Below the pieces are notes generated by a model. It had not been told where the DNA came from. It saw only the letters and a program-made list of their open reading frames with translations, and made no database searches. A program made the translations under genes and the position numbers. This document shows, in pieces, positions 7,946 to 15,849 of a stretch of 46,244 nt of DNA. This DNA comes from an uncultured Chloroflexus sp. (lineage in GTDB: Bacteria > Chloroflexota > Chloroflexia > Chloroflexales > Chloroflexaceae): the NCBI RefSeq assembly GCF_937129525.1, contig NZ_CAKZNK010000075.1, forward strand, positions 1 through 46,244. The letters run 5' to 3'. Position 1 is the first letter of the stretch. Each line of letters begins with the position of its first letter.

Positions 7946-8863
7946 TCAGCCAAAATAGCCGCCCACGAGAAAACCCGAGACAATCTGGATCAACGCAACG
8001 AACGGATTGGAGGCCAGCAGGTAGCGCACATAGTTTTGCTGGGTAGGCTCTTGATAGAGCTTGATCTGATTGTAGATCGGCGCTACCAGAGCCAGCAGCA
8101 TAAACGCCGCCACCCAGTACTGTCCCCAGATCAACGCCAGTATCATCAGCATTGCCTCGAAGCCATTAATCGTCAGATAGGCGACGATCAGGGTACGTTT
8201 CACCCCGATCGCAACCGTGAGCGATTGCAAGCCCAGTTTGCGATCGCCCTCAACGCTCTTGATGTCATTGAGAAAGAGCAGACCGGCAGCCAGGCCGCCA
8301 TTGATCAGCGCCACCAGCACACTCTCCCAGGTCAACGGCGCGAAGATGAGATGGCCGGCCATCCAGCTCATACTGACATAACCGAGACCGACTGCCGGCG
8401 GCCCTAACCAGAACCGCTTCTTGAGCTTGATCGGCGGCATGCTGTAGATCACCGACAGCACGATCCCGACGAAGGCGAAGAAGACAATGAGCGGGTTGGC
8501 GAAGACGAGCGAGACCAGCATCGTCGCCGTACCGAGGACGATCCAGTTCCAGCGCGCCTCGTTCAGGGTCACGATACCAGCCGGAATCGGGCGTTGCGGA
8601 TCGTTAATCGCGTCGAGATCGCGGTCGAAATAGTCATTAATACTCTGGCTGAAGCCGGTGCCGAGCGGCCCGGTCATCAGAGCGCCGAGCAGCATGAGCC
8701 ACCAGTGATCGGGCCGCGCCCAATTGAAGCCTTGCTCGTAACCGGAGGCCAGCGCTCCACAGAAGCAGACCAGCACCGGTGAAATCCAGGTCACCGGGTC
8801 GGCAAGCTCAATGTGGGCCCGAATTTTTCGGCTGAGCGAGACGCGCTGTTCAGTCGAAATCAT
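7946..8863 (-). CDS. Bacteriochlorophyll c synthase BchK
   Basis: A 305-residue polytopic membrane prenyltransferase of the UbiA/chlorophyll synthase family. It esterifies bacteriochlorophyllide c with a long-chain alcohol diphosphate, the last step of BChl c synthesis. The first Asp-rich motif NDYFDRDLDAIND is at residues 76-88 and the second (LNDIKSVEGDR) near residue 210; about eight apolar segments follow the usual pattern. BchG (BChl a synthase) is the alternative, but the direct pairing with bchU and with csmM/csmN favours BchK. The gene ends 20 bases before csmM. The ATG at 8863 has only a weak ribosome site. Confidence 0.85.
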   Translation of the reverse strand: MISTEQRVSLSRKIRAHIELADPVTWISPVLVCFCGALASGYEQGFNWARPDHWWLMLLGALMTGPLGTGFSQSINDYFDRDLDAINDPQRPIPAGIVTLNEARWNWIVLGTATMLVSLVFANPLIVFFAFVGIVLSVIYSMPPIKLKKRFWLGPPAVGLGYVSMSWMAGHLIFAPLTWESVLVALINGGLAAGLLFLNDIKSVEGDRKLGLQSLTVAIGVKRTLIVAYLTINGFEAMLMILALIWGQYWVAAFMLLALVAPIYNQIKLYQEPTQQNYVRYLLASNPFVALIQIVSGFLVGGYFG

Positions 8864-8924
8864 AGTTGCTTACCGCATCGCCGGGCAGAAGCTGCGCCGG
8901 TCACAAGAGAACGACTGCCTGATG

Positions 8925-9989
8925 TTACGGTTTCACAGCCTGATACAGAACGTGATCGTACCCTTCGTCGAAGGTGATGTCGGTAAAACCGATCTGACGC
9001 AACAAATCAGGGTAGATGGCGTGATCCTTGAACTCAAGCACCGAGAAGCTCATTCCAATCGCGCAGAGATAGTGAGTCAGGTAATCATAATTGGGATGCT
9101 GCGGATCGCTGATCACCATATCAAGGATGAGCACCTTCCCGCCGCTGGGCAGCGCATCGTAAGCCTTCTTGAGCAACATCGCGCAGAACTGCGCATTCAT
9201 CGGATAGAGAATGCGCGAGAAGAGCACCGCATCACCGGGCGGATACGGCTCGCGATACATATCGACTGCCACGGGCGTAATACGGTCGCTCAAGCCTTTT
9301 GCTGCCACATTTTCGCGCACCAGATCGAGTGCGCTGGGCAGATTGATCAACGTCACCTTGAGATTGGGGAAAGCCTGACAGAGCGCAGCGGCAATATCGC
9401 CAATCCCGCCACCGACATCGACCAGCGTTTGCACATCGGCCAGGCGAGCGCGCTTGACCAGCAACTCGACGAAGAGCTGAATGTTCGAGCGGTGCAACGT
9501 CTCATAGAAGAGACTATCTTCGCGCGTGCGCGGCGGATGCGGCACGATGCTGGTGAAATCAACCTTCCCCCGCACCACATCGGCCAGGCGCAGATAGTAA
9601 TTTTCGATCAGATCGGAAATGTAATCAACGAACGGCACCATCGTCATATTGCGATGGCGTTCGGGATCGGCAAAGAACTGATCGGCGAAAGGGGTCAACT
9701 GCCAGCGATCATCTTGCCGGGTCACCAGCCCCACCTGTTCGAGAGTAATCAAGAACTTCTCAAGCCGTGGCGGAACCGTCTCGGTCAAGGCAGCCAGATC
9801 GGCCAGCGCGCGCGGTTCGGCAGCCAGCAGGTCGAACAGCCCCAGATCTTTGGCCGCCTTGATCACAAAGAAATCGACCGTGCCTTTGAACACCATGTCG
9901 TAGGCGCGGTTGGTCGCAGCAAACAGCTCTTGTTGTTCGAGCGCTGCCGCGCCTGTTGTCGTCGGATCAACCGAAGGTGCAGTTGTCAT
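8925..9989 (-). CDS. Bacteriochlorophyllide C-20 methyltransferase BchU
   Basis: A 354-residue SAM-dependent methyltransferase of the O-methyltransferase-like fold used by BchU: an N-terminal helical dimerisation and winged-helix part, then the SAM-binding VDVGGGIGD near residue 185 and LPSGGKVLILDMV in the catalytic domain. BchU methylates C-20 of the chlorin ring, the step that separates BChl c from BChl d. The ATG at 9989 follows GAGGGGGA. It is read from the internal promoter at 10532-10559 through the membrane protein gene and into bchK, csmM and csmN. Confidence 0.9.
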   Translation of the reverse strand: MTTAPSVDPTTTGAAALEQQELFAATNRAYDMVFKGTVDFFVIKAAKDLGLFDLLAAEPRALADLAALTETVPPRLEKFLITLEQVGLVTRQDDRWQLTPFADQFFADPERHRNMTMVPFVDYISDLIENYYLRLADVVRGKVDFTSIVPHPPRTREDSLFYETLHRSNIQLFVELLVKRARLADVQTLVDVGGGIGDIAAALCQAFPNLKVTLINLPSALDLVRENVAAKGLSDRITPVAVDMYREPYPPGDAVLFSRILYPMNAQFCAMLLKKAYDALPSGGKVLILDMVISDPQHPNYDYLTHYLCAIGMSFSVLEFKDHAIYPDLLRQIGFTDITFDEGYDHVLYQAVKP

Positions 9990-10021
9990 GCATTCCCCCT
10001 CGCGCCTGAAGGCGATTCAGC

Positions 10022-10522
10022 TTAAGCCACTACTGATGTCGTATCTTCCGTTTTCGCCGCCTGCCGGTTTAGCCACGGCTGAAAGAAGATCGGGATGAAA
10101 CTGAGCCACCAGCTCACGTACCCCAGCCAGGCAAAGAAGCGATGCCATCGCCGCCGATGTGGATGGTCACGCATCGTTGTACCCCAGCGATGACCGGTAA
10201 TCATTGCCCCCACCATGCCAATCGTTGGCAACGGGCCGGTAATCATAAAGTAGACCTTCAACCAGCGCGGCTGGTACTGCCCGCCAAAATCCTCTTCGCG
10301 GAAGAGCCGGCCAATGCCGACCAGCGCAACCATCGCGTTCATCAGCCAGTCGAGCGCGTGCGCCACGTTCGCCAGCCGGTTGCGCAAAGCAGCGCGTTGC
10401 GGCTGATGGGCAACAGCCTCTTGCCGACAGAGGTAGAGCACTGCGGTATAACACGCCAGTGACAGACTCGACACAGCCGCCATTGCGTACAGAATGAACC
10501 GGTCAAAGTGCGATTGTTTCAT
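10022..10522 (-). CDS. Membrane protein of unknown function, first gene of the bchU sub-operon
   Basis: A 166-residue protein with four likely membrane segments (FILYAMAAVSSLSLACYTAVLYL; LMNAMVALVGIGRLF; VYFMITGPLPTIGMVGAMI; FFAWLGYVSWWLSFIPIFF). It has a His/Arg-rich cytoplasmic loop (HRWGTTMRDHPHRRRWHR). I chose the ATG at 10522: a longer frame from 10543 would begin inside the promoter. TATAAT ends nine bases before this ATG, so the mRNA is leaderless or nearly so. The position directly ahead of bchU suggests a role in chlorosome or BChl c formation. The family is not recognised. Confidence 0.7.
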   Translation of the reverse strand: MKQSHFDRFILYAMAAVSSLSLACYTAVLYLCRQEAVAHQPQRAALRNRLANVAHALDWLMNAMVALVGIGRLFREEDFGGQYQPRWLKVYFMITGPLPTIGMVGAMITGHRWGTTMRDHPHRRRWHRFFAWLGYVSWWLSFIPIFFQPWLNRQAAKTEDTTSVVA

Positions 10523-10531
10523 GCAATTTGT

Positions 10532-10559
10532 ATTATAGTACAAATCAGCGACATTTCAA
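10532..10559 (-). promoter_or_regulatory. Internal sigma-70-type promoter for membrane protein-bchU-bchK-csmM-csmN
   Basis: On the minus strand TTGAAA (10554-10559) and TATAAT (10532-10537) are separated by 16 bases. The -35 box overlaps the stop codon of the lipase-like gene at 10556. Matches are 5/6 and 6/6 to the sigma-70 consensus. Transcription would begin just before the ATG at 10522. Confidence 0.75.
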
Positions 10560-11269
10560 ACAACAACCGATGCCGAACCTGACAACACTCGTTGCCAGTG
10601 TCTTAACCCTGCTGGGTCGCCGTACCACGGTCGGCCATGCAATGACGAGTGGTGCAACCCGGGCACAACCAGATACTCGGCGCCGGGCAGGGCGGCGCAG
10701 GTCAGCGTGGTAATACCGTCACCCCATGCCTGCGCGCCAGCCGGCCCATCGATCAGCACATAGCTGTTGTACGCCATTCGCTCGATCCAGCGGCCATGCC
10801 GGTTAGCCTGAATACTGCGCCCGATGATCGAGGTATAGCGTATATGTGTATAATACGCACCCGGATAACAACGATTGGTGAAACCGACGGTTTGCCGCGT
10901 CCAGAATTCCTGACTATGATGAGGCGTGCCGAGCATGATCAGGTGATGGACAAACCGATGACCACCGTAGATCTCACCCTTGTACGGCTGATCGCCGAGG
11001 TACATCCGCGCCACCGTGCCACCGACACTATGCGCCACAATGGTGACCGTCTCAGCGCCGGTTTCGCGCAGCGCGCGCGCTACCGTGTCACGCACAATCC
11101 GCAACACAGGGCGGAAATCCCAATCGCGGGTCAAGGCCCAACGCAGCCGACCGATTGGCGTTATAAAGACGCGAAAATCAAACGGCGGTTGTTCCAGAGT
11201 CTGGGCAAGGGCCGCAAAATCGCGTGGGCTGGTCAGATACCCACCGATGATCACAAGCGGGCGAGGCAT
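10556..11269 (-). CDS. Lipase-like alpha/beta hydrolase (second of a tandem pair)
   Basis: A 237-residue alpha/beta hydrolase. The nucleophile elbow is AHSVGG (Ser near residue 87) followed by LGTPHHS, as in PGAP1-like esterases and triacylglycerol lipases; WGDGI and GLHHSSLH near the end carry the likely acid and His. It is about 40 percent alike by eye to the hydrolase encoded just upstream (same GGYLTSP/GGWLSSP start, same order of motifs). It starts at 11269 with AGGAG. No signal peptide, so cytoplasmic. Within this cluster it may act on chlorosome envelope glycolipids or wax esters (inference). Confidence 0.75.
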   Translation of the reverse strand: MPRPLVIIGGYLTSPRDFAALAQTLEQPPFDFRVFITPIGRLRWALTRDWDFRPVLRIVRDTVARALRETGAETVTIVAHSVGGTVARMYLGDQPYKGEIYGGHRFVHHLIMLGTPHHSQEFWTRQTVGFTNRCYPGAYYTHIRYTSIIGRSIQANRHGRWIERMAYNSYVLIDGPAGAQAWGDGITTLTCAALPGAEYLVVPGLHHSSLHGRPWYGDPAGLRHWQRVLSGSASVVV

Positions 11270-11280
11270 AGCGCTCCTGA

Positions 11281-11964
11281 CTACGCATCAAACCAGAGCG
11301 GCACCACATCGCGGGCGCCGTACCACGTTGCGGGAGCGTTATACGGCGCGTGGCGCGCGCCTTCCAGGATCAGGTTATCGGCGCCGGCCAGATAGCAGGC
11401 CGCTGTGGGCACAATTCCGTCACCGATCAGATTCCCGTTGCCAAACGAGACTTCGTAAGAGCGATAGGCAACCATCTCTTCCGGCGAGCCAAACCGGCGT
11501 CCACGCACGCTACGTCCGGCCACAGCGCGATACTTCACGTGGGGAAACGCTGCGCCGGGATAGCGCGCCTCCAGCCAGTCGGCAAACTGTTTCACCCAGA
11601 TTTCAGAGGTAGCATGCGCTGTGCCCAATGTCGTCAGGCTGGCAACGACTTCGTGGCCGGCGTAGCGCACCCCCTGATACGGTTCATCAGCCAGATACGC
11701 GCGCGCAATCCGTCCTCCTGCGCTGTGGCCGATCAGATCGACCTTATCGGCGCCGGTTTCGGCCAGGGCAATTTTGACCGTTGCCGCCAGCGCATCGAGC
11801 GCCGGCCCAAAATCGGGATCGCGTAGCCTGGCCCAGGCTAACCGGCCAAAATCGACCACATAGACGATCCGATTGTATGGCGGCGACGCCAGAATGCGCG
11901 CCATCCCGAAATAGTCGGCGGGTGATGACAACCACCCGCCCATAATGACCACTGGACGAGCCAT
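11281..11964 (-). CDS. Lipase-like alpha/beta hydrolase (first of a tandem pair)
   Basis: A 227-residue cytoplasmic alpha/beta hydrolase with the canonical GHSAGG elbow (Ser near residue 85), LGTAHATSE, an acid in GDGIVP and the terminal His in GARHAPY. It begins three bases after the stop codon of the Pro-rich protein gene and has no Shine-Dalgarno of its own, so translation is probably coupled. The next gene is its paralogue. A role on lipids or esters of the chlorosome envelope is suggested only by context. Confidence 0.75.
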   Translation of the reverse strand: MARPVVIMGGWLSSPADYFGMARILASPPYNRIVYVVDFGRLAWARLRDPDFGPALDALAATVKIALAETGADKVDLIGHSAGGRIARAYLADEPYQGVRYAGHEVVASLTTLGTAHATSEIWVKQFADWLEARYPGAAFPHVKYRAVAGRSVRGRRFGSPEEMVAYRSYEVSFGNGNLIGDGIVPTAACYLAGADNLILEGARHAPYNAPATWYGARDVVPLWFDA

Positions 11965-11967
11965 AGG

Positions 11968-12741
11968 TTACTCATTGCGTTCAGGTTCAGTGGATGCTGG
12001 CGAAGAGTCTGCCGGTGTCCCGGTTGCTCCTTCTGGAGCCACCTCTGGCGCAGCGACAGCCGCTGCCGGCTGTGGCGATACCGATGCGCTACGCTCGGCC
12101 TGCGGTCCATTGCCATTGTCAGCAACGACCTTGATTCGGCGAATTGTCGGCGACGACGGCTTCGGATTTTCACCGGGCAAGGCTTCAACGACGGCCTTAC
12201 CCAGATCGCCAGCGATCCGCAACAGCTCCTCGGTCTGGAAGCGGAGCCAGTGACCGTAGAAGTTGAACACCTTTTCAGTCGTCGTCCGCACCTCGCGGGT
12301 AAAGGCTTCGAGACCCTGCGGCGGCAAAGCGCCACGCGCATACGAGTGCAGCAGATAGCCGATGGGCTGAACATCAGCGGGCAATTCATCGCCGGACAGG
12401 CTCGAGCGGGCCGGCGATGAAGGCGCGGTTTCGCTGGCTGGCTGATAGCTCGAGGGGTTAAAGCTCCGCGACGTGGGCGTAAAGGTGGCCGGGCCAGGCG
12501 TATACGAACGCGGTGGCGGCGTATACGTCGGGCGCGACGGCGCTGCCGCCGGCGGCGCTCCTGGTTCTGCGGGGTACGGAGTCGGCTCATCGAGATTCAA
12601 CAACTGCTTCAACCAACCAGGCATCCATTGATACTGTGAACCGGCACGCGCGCGCGGATTCTCGTTAGTCAGACCAAACCAGCGGCGAACAAATCCGGGT
12701 AACCAGTTAACAGTCGGATTTTCTTCCTCGAAGCGATTCAT
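11968..12741 (-). CDS. Pro-rich protein with duplicated Trp-containing motif, unknown function
   Basis: A 257-residue protein. The N terminus holds two copies of an amphipathic motif (WLPGFVRRWFGLTNENP at about 13-29 and WMPGWLKQLLNLDEPTP at about 39-55). A Pro/Ser/Thr-rich linker follows (about 56-110), then a helical region (YLLHSYARGALPPQGLEAFTREVRTTTEKVFNFYG). The tail is Ala/Pro-rich and disordered, with SPTIRRIKV near residue 198. The amphipathic motifs could bind a membrane surface. ATG at 12741 after GAGAGGAG. No family recognised; the arginine motif in the tail recalls the two PH-like proteins of the same cluster. Confidence 0.65.
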   Translation of the reverse strand: MNRFEEENPTVNWLPGFVRRWFGLTNENPRARAGSQYQWMPGWLKQLLNLDEPTPYPAEPGAPPAAAPSRPTYTPPPRSYTPGPATFTPTSRSFNPSSYQPASETAPSSPARSSLSGDELPADVQPIGYLLHSYARGALPPQGLEAFTREVRTTTEKVFNFYGHWLRFQTEELLRIAGDLGKAVVEALPGENPKPSSPTIRRIKVVADNGNGPQAERSASVSPQPAAAVAAPEVAPEGATGTPADSSPASTEPERNE

Positions 12742-12753
12742 ACGCGCTCCTCT

Positions 12754-13638
12754 CTATTGCGAGCCAAAGGCGAAGAGACGACGACGCTGCGGCACATACG
12801 GCGAAAAACAGAAATCGATAATCCGCTCCAGATCATCATTTGGATAGCGCCGGTCGAGGGTCGCAATCGAATCAAGCACATAAAGCAACTGATCGACCGG
12901 TGTTTCAGGTTTGCAGCGCACCAGTTTCTTGATCAAGTGACGGCGCAGATCGAGGCTATAGCGCAGCGACGTATTGGCCAGCCGGGCCAGCAACTGATCA
13001 CGGACTTCCACATTCTTCGTCAGTCGATCAAGCCAACGGGCTAAACCCAGGCGTTCGCTACGATCCAGGTAGTAATGGATCAGATCGGCCAGGCCGGTTG
13101 CCGAGGTCACGCTCACCACTTCGGCCCAGCGCTTGCTAAACGACATTCGATTAAAGGCCGGCAACTCTTCGAGCTGTTCGATCAACTGGCAGGCCGAATA
13201 GTACGGTTCCCGTTCAAAGGAGCGGCGGAGGCCGGCTTCGCGCTCGGCCAGCATTGCCAGCGCTTCGCGCACCACACCATCGCTCTCATCGTAACCACCG
13301 TGACGCAAATGCATCTCGTGAGCCAGTTCGTGCAGGGCGATGGCCACGCTCCCATCCTCATCCCAGCGACCAAGCAGCACGGTCGAGCCGGCGCGCGGCG
13401 AAAAGCTCCCGCTATCACCCCAGGCGGTATCGCGTCCGTTATCAATCGCCTCAAAGGTCAGGCGCTCATCGAGCACCGATGATGGCAGATCGGGCCACAT
13501 CTTTGCCACCAACCGACGCACTTTGCCGGCCATCCGCCGAGGCCGATAGGTGTATTGTCCGACCGACAAGGGGCGGTCATCAGACCGTTCCATATCAATC
13601 AGGATTTGTTGGCCGCCGGAACGAAGCAACAATTGCAT
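12754..13638 (-). CDS. HExxH zinc metallopeptidase-like protein
   Basis: A 294-residue protein with HELAHEMHLRH at residues 103-113, a zincin active site (zinc ligands His103 and His107, base Glu104). Glu125 in VVREALAMLAE, 18 residues after His107, could be the third ligand, a gluzincin-like arrangement. The C-terminal half is helical and charged. No signal peptide, so it acts in the cytoplasm. The ATG at 13638 has GGGAGG, and the gene lies 12 bases from its downstream neighbour. I do not recognise a named family. Because CsmA loses a C-terminal extension and is encoded in the same cluster, this is a candidate CsmA-processing protease (inference). Confidence 0.7.
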   Translation of the reverse strand: MQLLLRSGGQQILIDMERSDDRPLSVGQYTYRPRRMAGKVRRLVAKMWPDLPSSVLDERLTFEAIDNGRDTAWGDSGSFSPRAGSTVLLGRWDEDGSVAIALHELAHEMHLRHGGYDESDGVVREALAMLAEREAGLRRSFEREPYYSACQLIEQLEELPAFNRMSFSKRWAEVVSVTSATGLADLIHYYLDRSERLGLARWLDRLTKNVEVRDQLLARLANTSLRYSLDLRRHLIKKLVRCKPETPVDQLLYVLDSIATLDRRYPNDDLERIIDFCFSPYVPQRRRLFAFGSQ

Positions 13639-13651
13639 AGTGCCGACCTCC

Positions 13652-14659
13652 CTAGCGAACGCCCTTCAAGAAGAGGCGCATAATCTGAATGACGTGCTCG
13701 GGCAACTCAAACAAGATCAGATGGCCACACTTTGGCACTTCCAGAAACGACCCATTCGGCGTCAACGCCACCAGTTTGCGACCATCTGCCGGGCGCATAA
13801 TCGGGTCGTTGGCGCCAGCCACCAGCAATAGCGGCTGCCGGATGGCTTTAGCCTGTTCGGCGACGGCCTGCAAGATTTCGGGTCGCGACAACTCGGTGGC
13901 AGAAACGCGCACCGCAGCCGGATCGCAATAGCGCAGACCGAGCGTGCCCAGGCGAATATCGCTAATCGAGGGTGTATGTTGCGCCATCACCAGCCGGGCA
14001 TAGATGAACGGCAGCCACCAGAGATTACGCCGTTCGATTGGGCGGAGCACGCGATTGAAGACCGTATCAAGCAGACGCGGCACGAAGGCCGAAGCAAATT
14101 TGTTGTAAGGTAGCAAGCTAAAGTTGAAAAAGATGAGCGAACGCGCGCGTTCAGGATGGCGCGCGGCCACGTGCAACCCGATAAACGCGCCGAGCGAGAA
14201 AGCGGCTAGATGCGCCGGGCCAAGGTCAAGCGCGCGCATAAGCGCCAGCAAATCGGCGCTAAACCCGGCGACGGTGTAATCCTGGCGCGGGTCGCTATCA
14301 GAAAAGCCATGACCTTTCAAATCGTAGCTGATCACGCGATAACCGGCCTGAGCCAGTGGATCGATCACGTGATGCCACCAGAACGACGAACAATCCCAGC
14401 CGTGGATGAGCAGCAACGGCTCGCCATCGAGCGGGCCTACATCTTGATAGTGATGGACGACGCCATTCAGCTCCACAAAGCGCGCGCGCGCGAGCAATGC
14501 CCGTTCACCCTCAAGCCGCCGTCGTTCGCGCGCGCTGAGCTTACCGGCGAGACGTGTGGCCACCTCATTGGCGTATTCCAGATACTTGGCCGTCGGCGGC
14601 GCGTCAATCGGGCGCGCCGGTGGGCGCTCGATCGCGATCGTCTGGGCAAGCACTGACAT
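13652..14659 (-). CDS. Alpha/beta hydrolase
   Basis: A 335-residue hydrolase. After a 55-residue N-terminal extension come LLLIHGWDCSS (oxyanion HG), the DLKGHGFSD segment, the nucleophile elbow AFSLGAF (Ser flanked by Phe and Leu), NDPIMRP with the acid, and KCGHLILFE with the catalytic His. The ATG at 14659 (AAGGAAA upstream) is preferred over 14686, which would overlap the upstream gene. Substrates are unknown. It resembles the magnesium-chelatase-accessory (BchO-like) and haloalkane/epoxide-type hydrolases in general layout, so a pigment-related or lipid-ester role is possible. Confidence 0.75.
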   Translation of the reverse strand: MSVLAQTIAIERPPARPIDAPPTAKYLEYANEVATRLAGKLSARERRRLEGERALLARARFVELNGVVHHYQDVGPLDGEPLLLIHGWDCSSFWWHHVIDPLAQAGYRVISYDLKGHGFSDSDPRQDYTVAGFSADLLALMRALDLGPAHLAAFSLGAFIGLHVAARHPERARSLIFFNFSLLPYNKFASAFVPRLLDTVFNRVLRPIERRNLWWLPFIYARLVMAQHTPSISDIRLGTLGLRYCDPAAVRVSATELSRPEILQAVAEQAKAIRQPLLLVAGANDPIMRPADGRKLVALTPNGSFLEVPKCGHLILFELPEHVIQIMRLFLKGVR

Positions 14660-14673
14660 AGGCGTTTCCTTCA

Positions 14674-15777
14674 CTACTCTACCCACAACCGCAGCAATTC
14701 ACCCTCTACCCGCGCCCTGAGGCGACCACCGTCAACGAGGCCGGGCAACAACACATGGCGGCGCAACTGACCGAGCTGAACGACCACCTCTTCGCTAGCC
14801 ACGGCAATATCAAGCGCCTTCGGATCGATAAAGGGTATCAGCAGTCGCAGATCGCGCTCGGTGCTGGTTGGGCGCGGCGGTTCAGCGACGAAAATATCGC
14901 CATCGCGATAAAGCGCCGCGCCGCGCAAAGCCCATGTATCGCGATCAGTCGGCGTCAGATCGAGCTGCCCGATGCGCAGCAATGGCCGCGCGCGACTGGT
15001 TTCATGGCTAAAGTCGTGACGGCTCTCGGCATCAACCTGTTCAGGCAAACCGTTGACGATCACCTCATCGCTGGCCAGGCCAAACAGCCCAAAAGCGGTG
15101 AGCGCGGTACGCAAAGGCGGCAGACGCAACTCAGGCGGCAACACAACCATACGCACCCGCGCCCCGCTGTCGGTCTCAAGCCGGGCGCGCTGTTGTTCAA
15201 GCTCAATCCGCAATTCCTGAAGCGGAGCGGTAGCGCTAGGAGCAACAATCGCCGCCGGGATCATTGCCTGTTCCTGCGAAGCGCGCGACTTGCCAGGACC
15301 GCGATCAAGGCCAAAAATCAACCGCACTGCCCAGCGCAACACATCAGGCAGAGTCAGAGCGCGGATCAACGAATCGGGAGAGGGGCCATCCAGAATAAGC
15401 AGGTCAAACCGTCCCGACTGGCGAGCGCGTTCGGCCACCAGCATTGCCGCCACCGCATCAATGCCAGGAAAAGCGGGCAACTCATCGGCGCCAAGATCGC
15501 GCAGGCGGGCAACCAGCCCGCTCCGCAGAGATGGTCGCACCTGCTCCCAACGGCGCGCCACCTCTTCGTGAGGATGGATCTCCATTGCGGCGAGGTTCGG
15601 CTCAAGTTCAAGCGGGCGCGAACCGAGCGTCTGATGGAGCAAATGACCGATCAGATGGCCGGGGCCACTCGAAGCCAGCAGAGTGCGATAGCCGCGACGA
15701 GCGGCGTGACAGGCTGTTGCGAGCGCAGTCGCACTCTGTTGCAATTGATGATGGGCAGAGAAGATTAGTGTGCGCAT
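14674..15777 (-). CDS. ArsA/Get3-like pseudo-ATPase (P-loop lost)
   Basis: A 367-residue protein that aligns from its first residue (MRTLIF) with the ArsA-type ATPase at 20013-21212, but the key motifs are gone. The Walker A GKGGVGKT is AHHQLQQS (8-15), the DPAHS switch is GPGHL, and the D-x-APTG-x-T segment is DGPSPDSL. The C-terminal crystallin/HSP20-like domain (RLLIPFIDPKALDIAVASEE) is kept. It should not bind or split ATP and may act as a structural partner of the two intact paralogues. The start at 15777 has a poor ribosome site. It lies 72 bases after the active paralogue, so the three share one transcript. Confidence 0.8.
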   Translation of the reverse strand: MRTLIFSAHHQLQQSATALATACHAARRGYRTLLASSGPGHLIGHLLHQTLGSRPLELEPNLAAMEIHPHEEVARRWEQVRPSLRSGLVARLRDLGADELPAFPGIDAVAAMLVAERARQSGRFDLLILDGPSPDSLIRALTLPDVLRWAVRLIFGLDRGPGKSRASQEQAMIPAAIVAPSATAPLQELRIELEQQRARLETDSGARVRMVVLPPELRLPPLRTALTAFGLFGLASDEVIVNGLPEQVDAESRHDFSHETSRARPLLRIGQLDLTPTDRDTWALRGAALYRDGDIFVAEPPRPTSTERDLRLLIPFIDPKALDIAVASEEVVVQLGQLRRHVLLPGLVDGGRLRARVEGELLRLWVE

Positions 15778-15849
15778 GCAGCATGCTCGCAGCCGGCGCG
15801 TAATGCCACCGGAATAGACAACGGAACGGCGACAACATACACTGATCGG

